From Orobanche coerulescens (taxonomy: Eukaryota; Streptophyta; Magnoliopsida; Lamiales; Orobanchaceae): 64,000 nucleotides of DNA. The position numbers and the translations under genes were made by a program. The stretch covers positions 79,936,358-80,000,357 of the forward strand of contig CM065814.1 of NCBI GenBank assembly GCA_033398695.1. Reading direction: 5' to 3'. Positions 31,241 through 44,180 of this stretch are shown piece after piece (the first letter of the stretch is position 1; every line of letters starts with the position of its first letter). The notes below the pieces were generated by a model. The model made no database searches, was not told the DNA's origin, and was given only the letters and a program-made list of their open reading frames with translations.

Positions 31241-32935
31241 CTTTCCGATGATTTGCTGAATTGGATGATCTTTGAGCCATTTGGGGATCTCGTCCTCTTC
31301 TGGGTTTGTTCCCCCTGTTGGATTGCTCTGGTGGTTGTCTGCATCTGCTGGATTCTGGTCTGCAACTGGATCAGCTACCGCCTTGTCATCTGCAGCTTGG
31401 TTCTGAACTGCAGATGAGTCTTTATCGACTCATTGGTCTTCTTCACAAGAATCTGGATCGGATAGGTTTGGTGATCTGTCGATCTGATTGGGTCTTCATC
31501 ACCGCAGTTGGGTCATCGGGCTGATCTGCAGTGAGTCCACCATTCCAGTGTCATGTACAATGACTTCTTCAAGGGTTCTTGACTTGAGCTTGTTCTCAAT
31601 TTGCTCAAGTTGTTTCGTACTCAACAGAGATTCATCAAAAACAACATGGGGTGTTTCCTCCACAACTAAGGTTCTTTTGTTGAAAACTCTATATGCCTTG
31701 CTTCTTTGGGAATATCCCATAAATAGACCATCATCAGTTTTAGCATCAAAGGCATTTAGGTGTGTTTTACCGTTGTTGTGGATGAAACACTTACAACCAA
31801 AAACATGAAAGTAAGCAACGGTAGGAGTTCTATTATTCCAAACCTCATAGGGAGTTTTGCCATGTCTCCCTACTATCATACTCTGTGCAGGTGTGGCAGT
31901 TTGTGTTGACTTGACCCCGTAACCTTTTGGGTAGGTCCGCCGCAATCATGGACCTTGCCGCTTCCTTCGTGGTTCTCGTTCCTTCTTTCGGAACACCATT
32001 CTGTGGGCGTCTGGCCGCAGAGAGCTCATCTTTGGATCCCATTCGATCGCCAAATCGCTTATCGCCTTGTTGAGAAACTCTCCTCCTCTGTCTGATCTGA
32101 TCTTGATTATGGAGAGGGATTTCTCATTCTGGATCCTTCTCAGCAGCTCAGGTAACTTGGTCAAGGTTTCACTTTTCTTGTATAGAAAAATGATCCAAGT
32201 GTACCTTGAATAATCATCTACAATCACAAGAGCATGCTTTCTGCCGCTCAAAGTCCTTGGCTTGATAGGACCAAATAGATCCATGTGGAGTAGATCTAAG
32301 ATCCTTGTTGTGAGCGTTGTAGGCTGCACTGGCTTGAACGACGCCTTGGTCTGCTTTCCCTTCTGACATGCATCACAGAGTGCTTCCTTCTTGAATGCTT
32401 CATTTGGAAGTCCTCTGACCAGCTTCTGAGAGCTAATCTTGTTGATGGCTTTGAAGTTCAGGTGACATAGTCTTTTGTGCCACAGCCATCCATTCTCAGC
32501 TACAGTCTTGGATAGAAAACAGGAGTTAGGTGTTCCTGTGTTCCAATCAATCATGTATACATCTCTTCTTCGGAACCCTTGTAGCTTTATTTCTCCAGAT
32601 AAGATGTCTATCACCATACACTTCAAGGTGGTGAAGACTACTAGATTCTTCTCGTCGCAGAACTGGCTTATGCTCAGGAGGTTGTATTTGAGACCTTTGA
32701 CATAATGGACTTTGGATATGACAATGTTTCCTCGGTGCAGCTCTCCAAAGCCTTTTGTCTGTCCTCTAGAGCTATCTCCAAAGGTTACATCGGGACCTCT
32801 TTCTTTGATATATTTGGTCAGCATCCTCTTGTTCCCGGTCATGTGCCTTGAGCATCCAGAGTCTACAAACCACTCTTCACCTCCAAAATTTGAGCTTGAG
32901 GAGATGTGGTTGTAGTCCTTCCACCTCTTCTGCAA
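31241..32935 (-). pseudogene. SIRE-A protease and integrase
   Basis: The protease active site FVDSGCSRHMTG is at about 32870-32835. The GAG-pre-integrase zinc region LWHKRLCHLNF ... CDACQKGKQ and the integrase core follow (LLHMDLFGPI with the first Asp, RSDRGGEF with the second). A frameshift near 32000 interrupts the segment around the catalytic Glu (NGVPKE, where SIRE-B has NGVAERRNRTLKEAAR). The C-terminal part reopens at 31945 (SMIVGRHGKTPYEVWNNRTP, FGCKCFIHNN, GLFMGYS) and ends with a shift near 31499 in a poorly conserved linker before RT. Confidence 0.9.
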
Positions 32936-34986
32936 TTAAACAAGCAGAGATTTAGGTACCCAAATTTGTGTGGGTCCTTTGGGGTTAGTTGGTTTCCTGG
33001 AGAATTGATTTCTCCTTGGATTATAGGAATTGTTGTTATTATTATAACCCTTATACGGTGCCTGTGGTCGAGGTCTAAATCTCCTGGTTGGATTGTATAC
33101 CAGATATTCCTCAAAATAGTGTGGGCCATTTCTAAATCTAGGCTGAGACCATTTGTTAAACCTTTGTGGTCTCCACACTTGTTCGTTTTCGTAATTTGGA
33201 TAACCTTGAGGTTTCCATCTGCCCCTCCCATTATGAAATCTATTTTTAGGGAGTTGTTGGTAATAGTGGGCATGTTGTCTGGTCATTGCTTTTGCACAGG
33301 CCTTTGCCTAGTCGCCTTTCTAGGTGGCTGTCTAGTGTAACCTGACTGCAGCCTAGACGTTTGACTCTGCTGTTGCCTGTTTTTGAAAGTCGGTTTATAC
33401 ACAGGCTCAGCAGTCGAGACCATTGTTTCTCCCTTGATAAACTTGGTTTCAGAACTAGAGGGAGTGTGAGAATCATATCCAAGGCCTGATTTGGTATATA
33501 ATGACCTTTTATAAGTACACAATTCGCCCAGAGTTGAAGACGCCTTCAGGGAGGTTATTTCCTGCGCCTGAGTTTTATTTAACTGTGCCGACTTAGTAAA
33601 CTCGGCTTTGGCATGAGCAAGTGCGGTGACTTTTCTTTAAGTAAAATATTTAGCCGGTCTATCTCAAATTGTATTGGCACTTGCAGTTTTCAAAATCAAC
33701 AGTATTTGTCTCACCTTATTTAAATCTAGGCCGAGTTTTGAAATCATTTTTCAATTGCCTATTCTCATCTTGCGACTTAGTCTTCTCTATTGTCTGACTT
33801 GGTGTGCGATTTAAGTGTTTCAAAATCCTTGAATAATTGTTTTACCGATTCATGTAAATCCATATCTTGTGACATGGCCGAGCTATTATTTGAACCGGTA
33901 GGTTTAGAGGTTACCTCTTCATCACCAAGTTTGCCATCAGCAATCATATTCCTCGTCGTCATCGAAAAGAAACCGCCGCTTGATTCGACATGCTCCTGGT
34001 CTTCTCCGATGAGAGCTTTTCTTCTGTCTTCCTTTCTCGCCACCTCCTTCTTGGTTTCATCCTTCTTGAGCTCGGGACAATCCATTTGGATGTGTCCTAT
34101 TTTATGACATTGTAGCATTCAACTTTCCAGACTTCCAAATTTTCCGGTTCCTTCTTGGGTTCTCCTTGTAGTTTTTCTTATACTTGGAGTAGTTCTTTCT
34201 GAAGTTATGAACCTTTGCATAATGAAAGCCATTTCCTCCTCAAAATCTAGCGGATTTGGAGGTTTCACATCGACAGGCTCTTAGCAGGGGACTCGGCCGC
34301 AAATGCGATTCCCTTCTCTGCAGGCTCGGTCGAGGATGAACTCGGAAGTTCGAACTCGTAAGCCTTCGATCGAGAACAGACTCTGAATCTTTATCTTATT
34401 CAGGTCTTTGGACTCTCTCATAGCTACAGCCTTCATGCTCCATTCTGGATTTAGAGATCCGAGGACCTTGAGTGCCATTTCCCTGTTGCCATAAGTTTTG
34501 CCCAGGAGTTGATCTCGTTGATAATTTCGTGAACCTTGTGTCCACTTGGTCTATTGATTCACCATTCTTCATTTTAAAGTTGTCAAACTTTTGGATAGCT
34601 ATTGACAACTTGTTCTCCTTGATCAGCTCCGTTCCTTCACACATTAGAGCTAATGTGTCCCAAATCTCTTTGGCATTCTTACAATTTTTGATCTTGACCA
34701 TTGTGGATTTGTCAAGAGTTTGGTATAGCACATCTCTGGCCCTGTTGTCAAGATTGGCCAGCTTTCTCTCTTCGGGGGTCAGCTCAGTTCTTTTCTTGGG
34801 AATCTTTTCGGGCCTCCCAGCTGCGATTTCCTCGGGTGTGTTGTCCTTCTCGAAAATGAATGGACCGTCTTCAATGATGCACCACATGTCGTCATGGATT
34901 GAAGATAAGTGTGCCTGCATTCTTATCTTCCAGAGATCATACTCGTCAACTGAAAAGACAGGTAGTCTAGAGTGCATGTGTTCCAT
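32936..34986 (-). pseudogene. SIRE-A gag
   Basis: The ATG at 34986 begins MEHMHSRLPVFSVDEYDLW, followed by WKIRMQAHLSS and TLALMCEGTE, the usual copia gag core. Frameshifts near 34480 and 34300 and a one-base loss in the zinc knuckle (about 34120; YNxHKIGHIQMDCP) break it. After the knuckle a long Glu/Ser/Lys-rich tail (34110-33300) and an Arg/Asn/Tyr-rich tail (33286-32936) lead to protease. The length beyond the knuckle is typical of SIRE-like gag. Confidence 0.87.
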
Positions 34987-35050
34987 TATAACGTGAGAGA
35001 TAAGATATATATCTAGTAGATCTGGTTCGTGAAAAAAATATGAACCAACC

Positions 35051-35062
35051 GCTCCGATACCA
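35051..35062 (-). other. Primer-binding site of SIRE-A
   Basis: The minus strand reads TGGTATCGGAGC two bases after the 5' LTR. It is the initiator Met-tRNA type. The leader to the gag ATG is only about 65 bp. Confidence 0.9.
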
Positions 35063-35064
35063 CT

Positions 35065-36468
35065 TGTAGGTCACAAGTCGTCCAGGAACAAGTCTAGAGG
35101 GGGGGGGGTGAATAGACTTGTTGAAACTCTTGAACTCTTTTTCCGAAGAGTGAGTTTCTTCAGCTGATAATCAAACAAATGACTTGGAGTCGTTTGTTCT
35201 TAAATAAGTGCGGAAGTCAGCTGACGACGAATATAAATTAGTCTAATGAAACACTTTAACAATGTATGCAGTAGTTAGAGTATGATGCAAGAAACAAGAA
35301 TAACACAGTGGTTATAGTGGTCTCAGAGGTGGGGTAATCCTCTACTAATCCACTTTTCTCCAAACCAGTTGGAGATGAATTCACTATAATTGTCAACCAG
35401 TGATAAAGATTACAGTGATTCACAACACACTACAACAGCTTCCAACCAGTGGAATTCCGTGCCGTTGTACACACTTGACTGCCTTGCACCTCTTGATCCT
35501 CGATCCTCGGATGCCTTTACAGTCTGCTACTTCAACCAGTGAAGTACCCCGTACTCAAGATTTAAAGACAAGAGTGTTTGTCTTCTCCAACTTAAGAGCT
35601 TCCTTGAATATGAACTTTTTGGATCTGCTCTTTTTCACGATGCTATTTGTTTGCTTGAGATTGCTTTGTTTGCTTTGATCGCTAGAGTATATGTTCGCAC
35701 CGGTAGTTGCTCAGTTTCAAATCTCTGGGTATTTATAGATCACGATCTCTGAGCTTCTTCCTTGTAGCCGTTGCAAATCTGAACAAATCCATCCGTTGGA
35801 GGGAGACTTCATTGTTTAATCTTTTCTGAACGTTGCAAGGCTGGATTCCCATTATTTTATTTTATCTTCCGACCGTTGTGATGACTTCTGCATGTGAGCG
35901 CCGAATCTTTTGAATATAAAAGGATTAAAGTCTTCACGGTGGGTCAGGATGATTTAAATAAATCATATCTCTTGCGGGAATCACTCCAATTTGTCTCTTC
36001 ACGTTGCATGTGAGCTTTCCGTAATATTTGACTTTTCAAAGCATGCTGACGTGGACTTGGAGTACTAGGCCGTAGTTGAGTAGACCGATGTGCGGCTTAC
36101 TTCTCTGCAGTAGGTCGTCTCAGATATCTTGTTTGAGACTTGTCCGATCGTGTGACTTCCCGAGGTTCCTCATTGCATCTGGTCAAACTTCTCCGATAAA
36201 TTTTAGTTGACGTGGCTACTCGATTGGAGTCGTTTGTACTTCTCTGATAGACTAGACTGTACTTTAGTACTTAGCCGATTTTCAGCCTAACTAACTTTGG
36301 CCTACAGAAGACACTCATTTGGTTCTTCTTTACATTTTGCCAATTTTATACTTAACACATTTTGGCCTATGGAAGATACTCATTTGGTTCTTCCTTACAT
36401 TTTGCCACTTAATAAACATTTGATTTTAAATTAACGACATCATCAAAATCTAACAAGTATTCCTAATA
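35065..36468 (-). mobile_element. 5' LTR of SIRE-A (1404 bp)
   Basis: It is collinear with the LTR at 24480 and differs by scattered substitutions and short indels, including the poly-G length. The outer end reads CCTAATA where the other LTR has CCTAACA, so the terminal dinucleotide is mutated. The TSD copy TCTTC follows at 36469-36473. A minus-strand TATA-like box is at about 35730-35738. Confidence 0.92.
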
Positions 36469-36753
36469 TCTTCCCCAGCCCCTTCCTCGGCCCCCACACG
36501 CCGACCCTTATCCAAACCCAAGTTGACTTAGCTTATGTACGTTAAGAACATCAGATAACGTACGTAATACTGCAGTCTTAGCGTACTTTATGGACGCCTG
36601 ATAGCGTACGTTAACACGTGCAGAACCATGCATGCAGAATGCTGGAGATACCAAAACATAAGGATACGAAATACGGGAAACCAACCTCCAAATAATAACA
36701 TCACAAAGTTGATACTTACAAGATAGATACACAATAATTATCCGGGCATTACA
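36469..36753 (-). mobile_element. 5' LTR of Gypsy-C, outer part (with SIRE-A TSD)
   Basis: The first five bases are the SIRE-A TSD. The remainder completes the Gypsy-C LTR and ends ATCCGGGCATTACA. It contains TAACGTACGTAA and TAGCGTACGTTA boxes between 36530 and 36620. The next base starts partial Gypsy-E LTR sequence. Confidence 0.85.
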
Positions 36754-39700
36754 ACGATGGGGTCAGCCACAATACTCAATAATGATATCGATCATATCAC
36801 ATAAATAATTACATACCAATATAATAATACTGTAAGAATACCGCCAATATAATATTTCCGTCATAACCTTACCAATCCAAAGCAGTCCATACCAATTCAA
36901 TCCTTACCATAATCCACATTTCGCATTCTCAAATGACGAAATGAACTCAACAACACTCATCTGGACTGAACCAAAACAGTACTCAAAATCCTCAAAACAT
37001 CATCATAACTCATAAGCGGGAAAATAATCTATCTGTGCCAAATCTTGTCCGTCGGATCGCACAATCAAATACCATTCCTGATAAGAACCAAACATACACA
37101 ATACATCTGTAGAACAACTACCACAAAATAATGATAAAAAATCAAAAACATCGACGCACAGTCCAAACGCTCATACGATCAATAACCAGATCAACCAATA
37201 CGTCAACTGAGAATATCACCAACACGATAAACCCCAAGACGACTAACAAAGGATCAACAATGACCTAGAATACCATCAACAAGGTAAACTCCAAACACGA
37301 TCAACAAAGGACCAATAAACTACCGAGAATACCATCAACAAGGTAAACTCCAAATGATCAAAAATAATGGATCTCAAGAAAATAACCTCGACTGTCGAAC
37401 ATACCCCTCGGGCATATGAACAACCAGTCGCAAACCGTCGAACATATCCAATCATACATGGACTATGAACGACCAAAACAATATGGCTCAAAGATGGACA
37501 TCACAGTACGTCCTATCCGGAAATATGTCCGTGCACAAGCCACCCCGGGTATCGATCAAATACCCATGTGGTCCTGTTCCTAATCAGTCTCACGAAGTAA
37601 TCTTCTCGTGTGCACAACCTAATGTGAGGACATGACCCCATCACACGTCTATATGTGCCCGCCCTGAAAATCATACACATAACCGATCGGCACGCAAATA
37701 TGACTCCAGATATGTCACAATGCAACATGACAACGAAACTCAAAGAATCACATATCCGATAAGGATCAAAAGACTCACCGAAGTGAACAAAGACACACGG
37801 ATAAGGAAAAATCGACATGACCGACAATATCCAAAACAACCATCCTGGAATCACAATCCCCATAACTGAACAATACTTACATTACCTCAAAGCCGAAAAT
37901 AATGTCCTTTCCACGAACAAACATCCCTAAACAAATACACAGTTATACGAATAATCTTAAATAAGGAACCATCCATTTAATACCAATAAATCTCTATCCC
38001 GATACTCATGTCATCACGATAACTACCCTCGATATCCGACATTCCATAACATAGATCAAAGATAACTCACATATCTGTCTTCAATCAAACACAATTAAAT
38101 CATATACATTATGATTTATTCCAAACCACAGCACGATAAGCAAATCATCATCCCGATAGTTTACATCTATAATAGCATTGCTATATGAATTATAAATGAA
38201 ATGAAAGCGAAATCATTCTTTAAATATTATGAGCTGAACAAGCATAAACTTGTCTCGATACCGATACCATGAAGTCGTTACCAAAATCCATTGCCTTTGC
38301 CCACGAGCTCCTCAGCCCCGACCAAAGTAGTCTACGAGCTCTTCAACCTCAACCGCAACACAATGGTTATAACCAACGATCAATTATCACCACCTATTGC
38401 AATAATCTATTAACACACATTCGATAATAATCAACAATCGACTCCAAATTCGATCTGAAATACAATTACAAGTTTCCTCCTTGTACATTCATAATAAAAC
38501 CAATTACCGATTATCATCGTCAATCTGGACGATCCGATTAATTCAACATTATAGACAACCATATTACAAAGGTTTCAAATAATTGCATTATCTGGATTGA
38601 ACACTTGTCAATACGTATGAATTCTCAAACTCAAAAGTGAATCATAATCTTATAAAACCCGGAACCATATTCGTATTCCTATACGAATATTGTACCAAAA
38701 CACATAACTTAGCTCTAGATATAAATATTCCATATTCATATCCAAAACACCAACACCTCTTAAACATATTTATCAGGTCATATAATCCAAAAGTTCCTTA
38801 AGAACACAACTTATTCCGACATCACATTCAAAATCTCCAATACGACATAATACGATGTGTTCTAACATCTAAACAATCCTTATTCATAATTCAAGATGCA
38901 TATTATCATATTATCCAATATACGATTCTCCTAACATCAAGAATTGCAACATTATTACAAAGAACATCGAGAATACTATGATTCCATAATCATAACAACA
39001 TAATCAAGACATTGATCATCAATTCATTATCCTCTCTTAACAAAATTCCCGTAAATACCAAGAATCATCACAACAACTCTATAAAATAGCACCATACAAA
39101 ATAATCATCGACAACAACATCAAAAATCCGAATTCAAAGAGAGGATTATCCAACATATCTCTTAGAAATACACAAGTAAACATTTGTCTTGATTAACACG
39201 GTACGAAGAAATCGATGAAAGAAAAAAGTCCCGATCCAAGATCCTTCAAAAAGTTCGTTCCTAAATCACAACGATATCGATTGAATCACAATTCTACGAA
39301 AACGTATAGAACTTCCCAAGTTCTACCCATTGAAGCCTTTTATCGGACACTTTGAGGGAATAGTCCAATTTAATCGATTAACGGAGAAATTATCGAATTT
39401 GTTCCACAAAACTTCAAGAGTAATGAATGATTCCGAGAATACAACAAAGTTCTATCAACAATATGATTTAAAACGAATGAAATCGGCCAAAACACCATGA
39501 AATTCCAAAAATCCCCAAAACCAAGGGTTCAAGTGTTCTTACCTTCGATTCGGGCAAAAGATGATGTTAGACATGAATCAAACTTCCAAAACATGATGCT
39601 CCACGAAGTTTAAAATCAAATCCATCAATTTTTGATGAAGAATCGCAAAGAAACGAAGAGAAAATGTGAAAATGGCTAAGTGACCCGTGCCAGGCCCTTA

Positions 39701-40623
39701 TGTAGCCAAGCCCTGCCGGTTCCTTACGGCTGTAACCGGCCATGGCTACCCTACTACCCAATTTGGCCGACACCCTTACGGCCGTTATCGGCATAGCCTT
39801 ACGTACGTAATAGGCCCTTACGGCCGTACCCGGCCACAAACTTACGGCCGTTATCGGCCAGTCCTTACGCCCAGTGAGTCACTGCCGACCGTGATCGACC
39901 ATCCCTGAGAGTCACTGCCGACCATGATCGACCATACCTGCGACTCATTGCCGATCGTAATCGGCCATCCAGCGAGTCCTTGGTCACAACTCGGCCAGCT
40001 GCCTCCTAACGTATGTAACACTTAATCCATTGCGTACATAATACGTACGTTGACTTGCTACACTAATATACTCTTATTACGTACGTAATACACCCTGTAT
40101 AGCGTACGTCAATCCATCCGTTGACTCACCTGTCCACATCCTCCGCCGAAAGCTGCCGACACAGGCCCCACCTATCGACCACAGCTCGGTCCTGTCCGAT
40201 TCCCTTTGTTACGTATGTAATGCCTTATGCGTAATGTACGTAAAGCGTAGAATTTAGCGTACGTAAGTTCTTAAGCTTAACGTACGTAAAGGCCTTCTGT
40301 ACTTAGCCAAAATCCAACTATTCCTGTACGACGTCTCGAAATACATAATACAAACATACGGCATAGTGAATACATATACTGTGTCCAATAATATTCTCAT
40401 ATGATATACCCGATATCAAAAATTAAAACAACCTAATATACAATATCCTCAAATGTAGTTGTCTACCAAATACGAAAATTATACAAATACGAGTGTCTCA
40501 GTTCTCAATTTATTTTATCCATGCTGTATAGACACCAAGCTATACAATATACCTCCGATAAAATAACGCAAAAAATTTATATGGAAAATCTGGGTATTAC
40601 ATACTAAAAATCGGGGTATTACA
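36754..40623 (-). mobile_element. 3' LTR of Gypsy-E, left-truncated
   Basis: It aligns to the 5' LTR from position 41460 onward and ends CGGGGTATTACA beside the polypurine tract. It retains about 808 bp (roughly 38375-39183) that are deleted from the other LTR. It has an AAG|GTAAGA donor-like site at 39542; the acceptor region is in the missing part. Short tandem CATCAACAAGGTAAACTCC units occur at about 37200-37360. The many short open frames have no recognisable product. Confidence 0.87.
39880..39972. repeat. Three GAGTCACTGCCGACCGTGATCGACCAT-type tandem units
   Basis: Units of about 31-33 bp repeat three times here and again at about 43768-43863 in the sister LTR. They lie among TTACGGCCGTAA-type palindromes in the U3 region, upstream of the TATA box on the minus strand. 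Confidence 0.8.
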
Positions 40624-41002
40624 CTCTACTCCCCTTAAAATAAGTTTGGTCCTTGAAACTTGGAACCTGTCATCAACAACAGGTCAATCGAAAACTTCCA
40701 CACTCTTCACAAAAGCAATCAATCGTCGCCACAAGCGAATAACCAAAAACAATACTTACAGGTGCGTGAAGCCGATGATCTCCCGTGATACTAGCACATG
40801 ACTCCCATACGAATTCTCAACACAATACCAACACATCAATATCACAAATATAGAAAAGATCTCAAAAAAGTTGGAACCTCCAAAAATCGGTTTGACTCAA
40901 GAGTCAAGAAAATCATTTTCAAAAGTCGCGCTACCACCGTACTAGTAGAGCCACATAACACACACCCGGGTTTCACAAATCCCAAGCTCTGATACCATCT
41001 TC
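40624..41002 (-). mobile_element. Gypsy-E internal region (379 bp) with polypurine tract and primer site
   Basis: On the minus strand the primer site TGGTATCAGAGC (40997-40986) starts five bases after the 5' LTR and matches initiator Met tRNA better than the other elements here. At the other end, TTAAGGGGAGTAGAG (about 40638-40624) is the polypurine tract. The leader shares TAGAGCCACATAACACACA with Gypsy-D (plus-strand reading). No coding potential is seen. Confidence 0.88.
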
Positions 41003-41444
41003 TGTAACACCCCCAAAACCATCAGGGATATTACAGCGCCGTGGACCCCGCGCCGGAACTCACCAGGCTAAAATCTATTTTCGAAAACGTTTAAAAATGC
41101 CAAAAAGGCCGATGACGATAATCTTTTCAAATACTCACAAAAGTCATTTAAAAATATCAAATACCGTCATAAAAATATCGTTAAAACGTTCAAGGCCAAA
41201 ATTCCAAAACTCTGTTTGGGGAATCGGTTTTACAAAATAATCCAAGTTTACGAAGTACCCAAAAATCCATTTTGAAATATACACACGATTTGATAAAAAT
41301 ACCAGAAAGACATTTTGAAATATACACACGCAGCGGAAATAAAACAACCAGAAAAGAATACTCGATTCCCAAAATAATGCCAAGGGCAGTATCACCCGGG
41401 AAGCTCATCTCTTCACGACCGCTACTTGCTTGATCTCCGAGTAC

Positions 41445-43437
41445 CTAAAAATAAAGCCCACGACGGGGTCAGCTACAATACTCAATAATGATATCGATCA
41501 CATCGCATAAATTAGTACATACCAATGTAATAATACTATAAGAATACCGCCAACGTAATCTTACCATCATAACCTTACCGATCCAAATCAATCCATACCA
41601 ATTCAATCCTTACCATAATCCACATTTCGCATTCTCAAATGACGAAATGAACTCAACAACACTCATTTGGAATGAACGAAAACAATACTAAAAATCCTCA
41701 AAACATCATCATAACTCATCAGTGGGAAAATAATCTATCTATGTCAAATCTTATCCGTCGGATTGCACAATCAAATATCAATCCTGATAAGAACCAAACA
41801 TACATAATACATCTGTAGAACAACTACCACAAATTAATGATAACAAATCCGAAACATCGATGCACAGCCCAAACGCTCATACGATCAATAACCAGATCAA
41901 CCAATACGTCAAGTGAGAATATCACCAACATGATAAACGCCAACACGACTAACAAAGGATCAAGAATGACCGAGAATACCATCAACAAGGTAAACTCCAA
42001 ACACGATCAACAAAGGACCAATTAACGACCGAGAATACCATCAACAATGTAAACTCCAAACGATCAACAATAATGGGTCTAAAGAAAATAACCTCGACTG
42101 TTGAACATACCCCTCGGTCGTATGAACAACCAGTCGCAAACCGTCGAACATATCCAATCATACATGGACTATGAACGACCAAAACAATATGGCTCAAAAA
42201 TGGACGTCAGAGTACGCCCGATCCAGAAATGTGTCCGTGCACAAGCCACCCCGGTTATCGATCAAATACTCGTGTGGTCTTGTACCTAATCAGTCTCACG
42301 AAGTAATCTTCTCGTGTGCACAACCAATGTGAGGACGTGACCCCATCACATGTCTATATGTGCCCGCCCTGAAAATCTTACACATAACCGATCGACACAC
42401 AGATATGATTCCAGATATGTCACGATTCAACATGACAACGAAACTCAAAGAATCACATATCCGATAAGGATCAAAAGACTCACCGAAGTGAACAAAGACA
42501 CACGGATAATGAAAGATCGACATGATCAACAATATCCAAAACAACCATCCTAGAGTCATAATCCCCATAACTGAACAATACTTACATTACCTCAAAGCCG
42601 AAAACAATGTCCTTTCCACAAACAAACATCCCTAAACAAATACACAGTTATATGAATAATCTTAAATAAGGTACCATCCATTTAATACCAATAAACCTTT
42701 ATCCCGATACTCATGTCATCACGATAATTACCCTCGATATACGACATTCTATAACATAGATCAAAGATAACTCACATATTTGTCTTCAATCAAACATAAT
42801 TAAATCATATACATTATGATTTATTCCAAACCACAACACGATAAGCAAATCATCATCCCGACAGTTTACATATACAATAGCATTGCTATACGAATTATAA
42901 ATGAAATGAAAGCGAAATCATTCATTAAATATTATAAGCTGAACAAACATAAACTTGCCTCGATACCGATACCACGAAGTCGTTACCAAAATCCATTGCC
43001 TTTGCCCACGAACTCCTCAGCCCCGACCAAAGTAGTCCACGAGCTCTTCAACCTCAACCGCAACACAACGGTTATGATTTGTCTTGATTAACATAGTGCA
43101 AAGAAATCGACGAAAGAAAAGAGTACCGATCCAAGATCCTTCAAAAAGTTCGTTCCTAAATCACAACGATATCAATTCAATCACAATTCTACGAAAATGT
43201 ATAGAACTTCACAAGTTCTACCCATTGAAGCATTTTATCGGACGCTTTGAGGGCATAGTCCAATTTAATCGAGTAACAGAGAAATTCTCGAATTTGTTCC
43301 ACAAAACTTCAAGAGTAATGAATTATTCCGAGAATACAAAAAAGTTCTATCAACAATCTGATTTAAAACGAATGAAATAGGCCAAAACACCATGAAATTC
43401 CAAATATCCCCAAAACCAAGGGTTCAAGTGTTATTAC
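41445..43437 (-). other. Candidate intron inside the Gypsy-E LTR
   Basis: The donor is TAG|GTAATA here and AAG|GTAAGA in the sister LTR, about 155 bp after the TATA box. The acceptor is TTTATTTTTAG|GTACTCGG. A weaker CCCC/GGG hairpin lies only 11 bases before the acceptor, closer than in the other families. Confidence 0.4.
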
Positions 43438-43589
43438 CTAATCCGGGCAAAAGATGATGTTAGACATGAATCAAACTTCCAAAACATGATGTTCCATGAT
43501 GTTATCAATCAAATCCATCAATTTCTGATGAAGAATCGCGAAGAAACGAAGAGAAAATGTGAAAATGGCTAAGTGACCCGTGCCAGGCC

Positions 43590-44180
43590 CTTATATAGCC
43601 GAGCCCTGCCAATTCCTTACGGCCGTAACCGGCCATGACTACCCTACTGCCCAGTTTGGCCGACACCCTTACGGCCGTTACCAGCACAGGCTTACGTATG
43701 TAGTATGCCCTTACGGCCATACCTGGCCACAACCTTACGGCCGTTATCGGCCAGTCCTTACGCCCAGCGAGTCACTGCCGACCGTGATCGACCATCCCTA
43801 CGAGTCACTGCCGACCGTGATCGACCATCCCTGCGATTCACTGCCGACCGTGATCGGCCATCTAGTGAGTCCTTGGTCACGACTCGGCCAGCTACCTACT
43901 AACGTATGTAACACTTAATCTATTGCGTATGTAATACGTACGTTGACTTGCTACAGTAATATACTCATATTACGTACGTAATACACCCTGTGTAGTGTAC
44001 GTAAATCCATCCGTTGACTCACCTGTCCACATCCTCCGCCAAAAGCTGCCGACACAGGGCCCCACCTGCCGACCACAGCTCGGTCCTGTCCGATTCCCTT
44101 TGTTACGTATGTAATGCCTTATGCATAACGTACGTAAAGCGTAGAATTTAGCGTACGTAAGTTCTTAAGCTTAACGTACG
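43590..44180 (-). promoter_or_regulatory. Putative Gypsy-E U3 promoter
   Basis: CTTATATAG on the plus strand (43590-43598) gives a minus-strand TATA box. In transcription order it is preceded by mixed palindromes: CTTACGGCCGTAA, TTACGTACGTAA, TAACGTACGTAA and AGCGTACGTAA. The sister LTR has TATGTAG at the TATA position (about 39698), a probable mutation. Confidence 0.55.

Larger units (their letters stand above)
24480..36468 (-). mobile_element. SIRE-A: complete Ty1/copia SIRE-like element, 11,989 bp
   Basis: LTRs of 1405 and 1404 bp flank a 9.2-kb interior with TSD TCTTC. Minus-strand order is 5' LTR, primer site, large gag, protease, integrase, RT, RNase H, a 0.5-kb spacer, two post-pol ORF regions, polypurine tract and 3' LTR. 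Size, large gag and a sense-strand region after pol fit the SIRE lineage. RT-RNase H is open, but gag, integrase and the post-pol region have frameshifts, so the copy is probably not autonomous. Confidence 0.92.
19701..36753 (-). mobile_element. Gypsy-C: truncated sister of Gypsy-B, 5' LTR split by SIRE-A
   Basis: Minus-strand order is 5' LTR (36753-36474 and 24479-22931), primer site, gag, protease, RT and RNase H, ending within RNase H at 19701. Integrase and the 3' LTR are absent. The protein sequence is nearly collinear with Gypsy-B. SIRE-A (24480-36468) sits inside the LTR with a clean TSD. The outer edge at 36753 abuts a partial Gypsy-E LTR, its presumed insertion site. Confidence 0.9.

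Noticed and set aside
38375..39183. The 808-bp difference between the Gypsy-E LTRs as a nested insertion in the 3' LTR
   Set aside because: No TSD or terminal repeats border the segment, and its composition matches the LTR. A deletion in the other LTR is simpler.
40592..40623. Second LTR end at 40602 (GGGTATTACA twice)
   Set aside because: The other LTR has only a decayed version there, and the polypurine tract abuts the later one, so the boundary is 40623.
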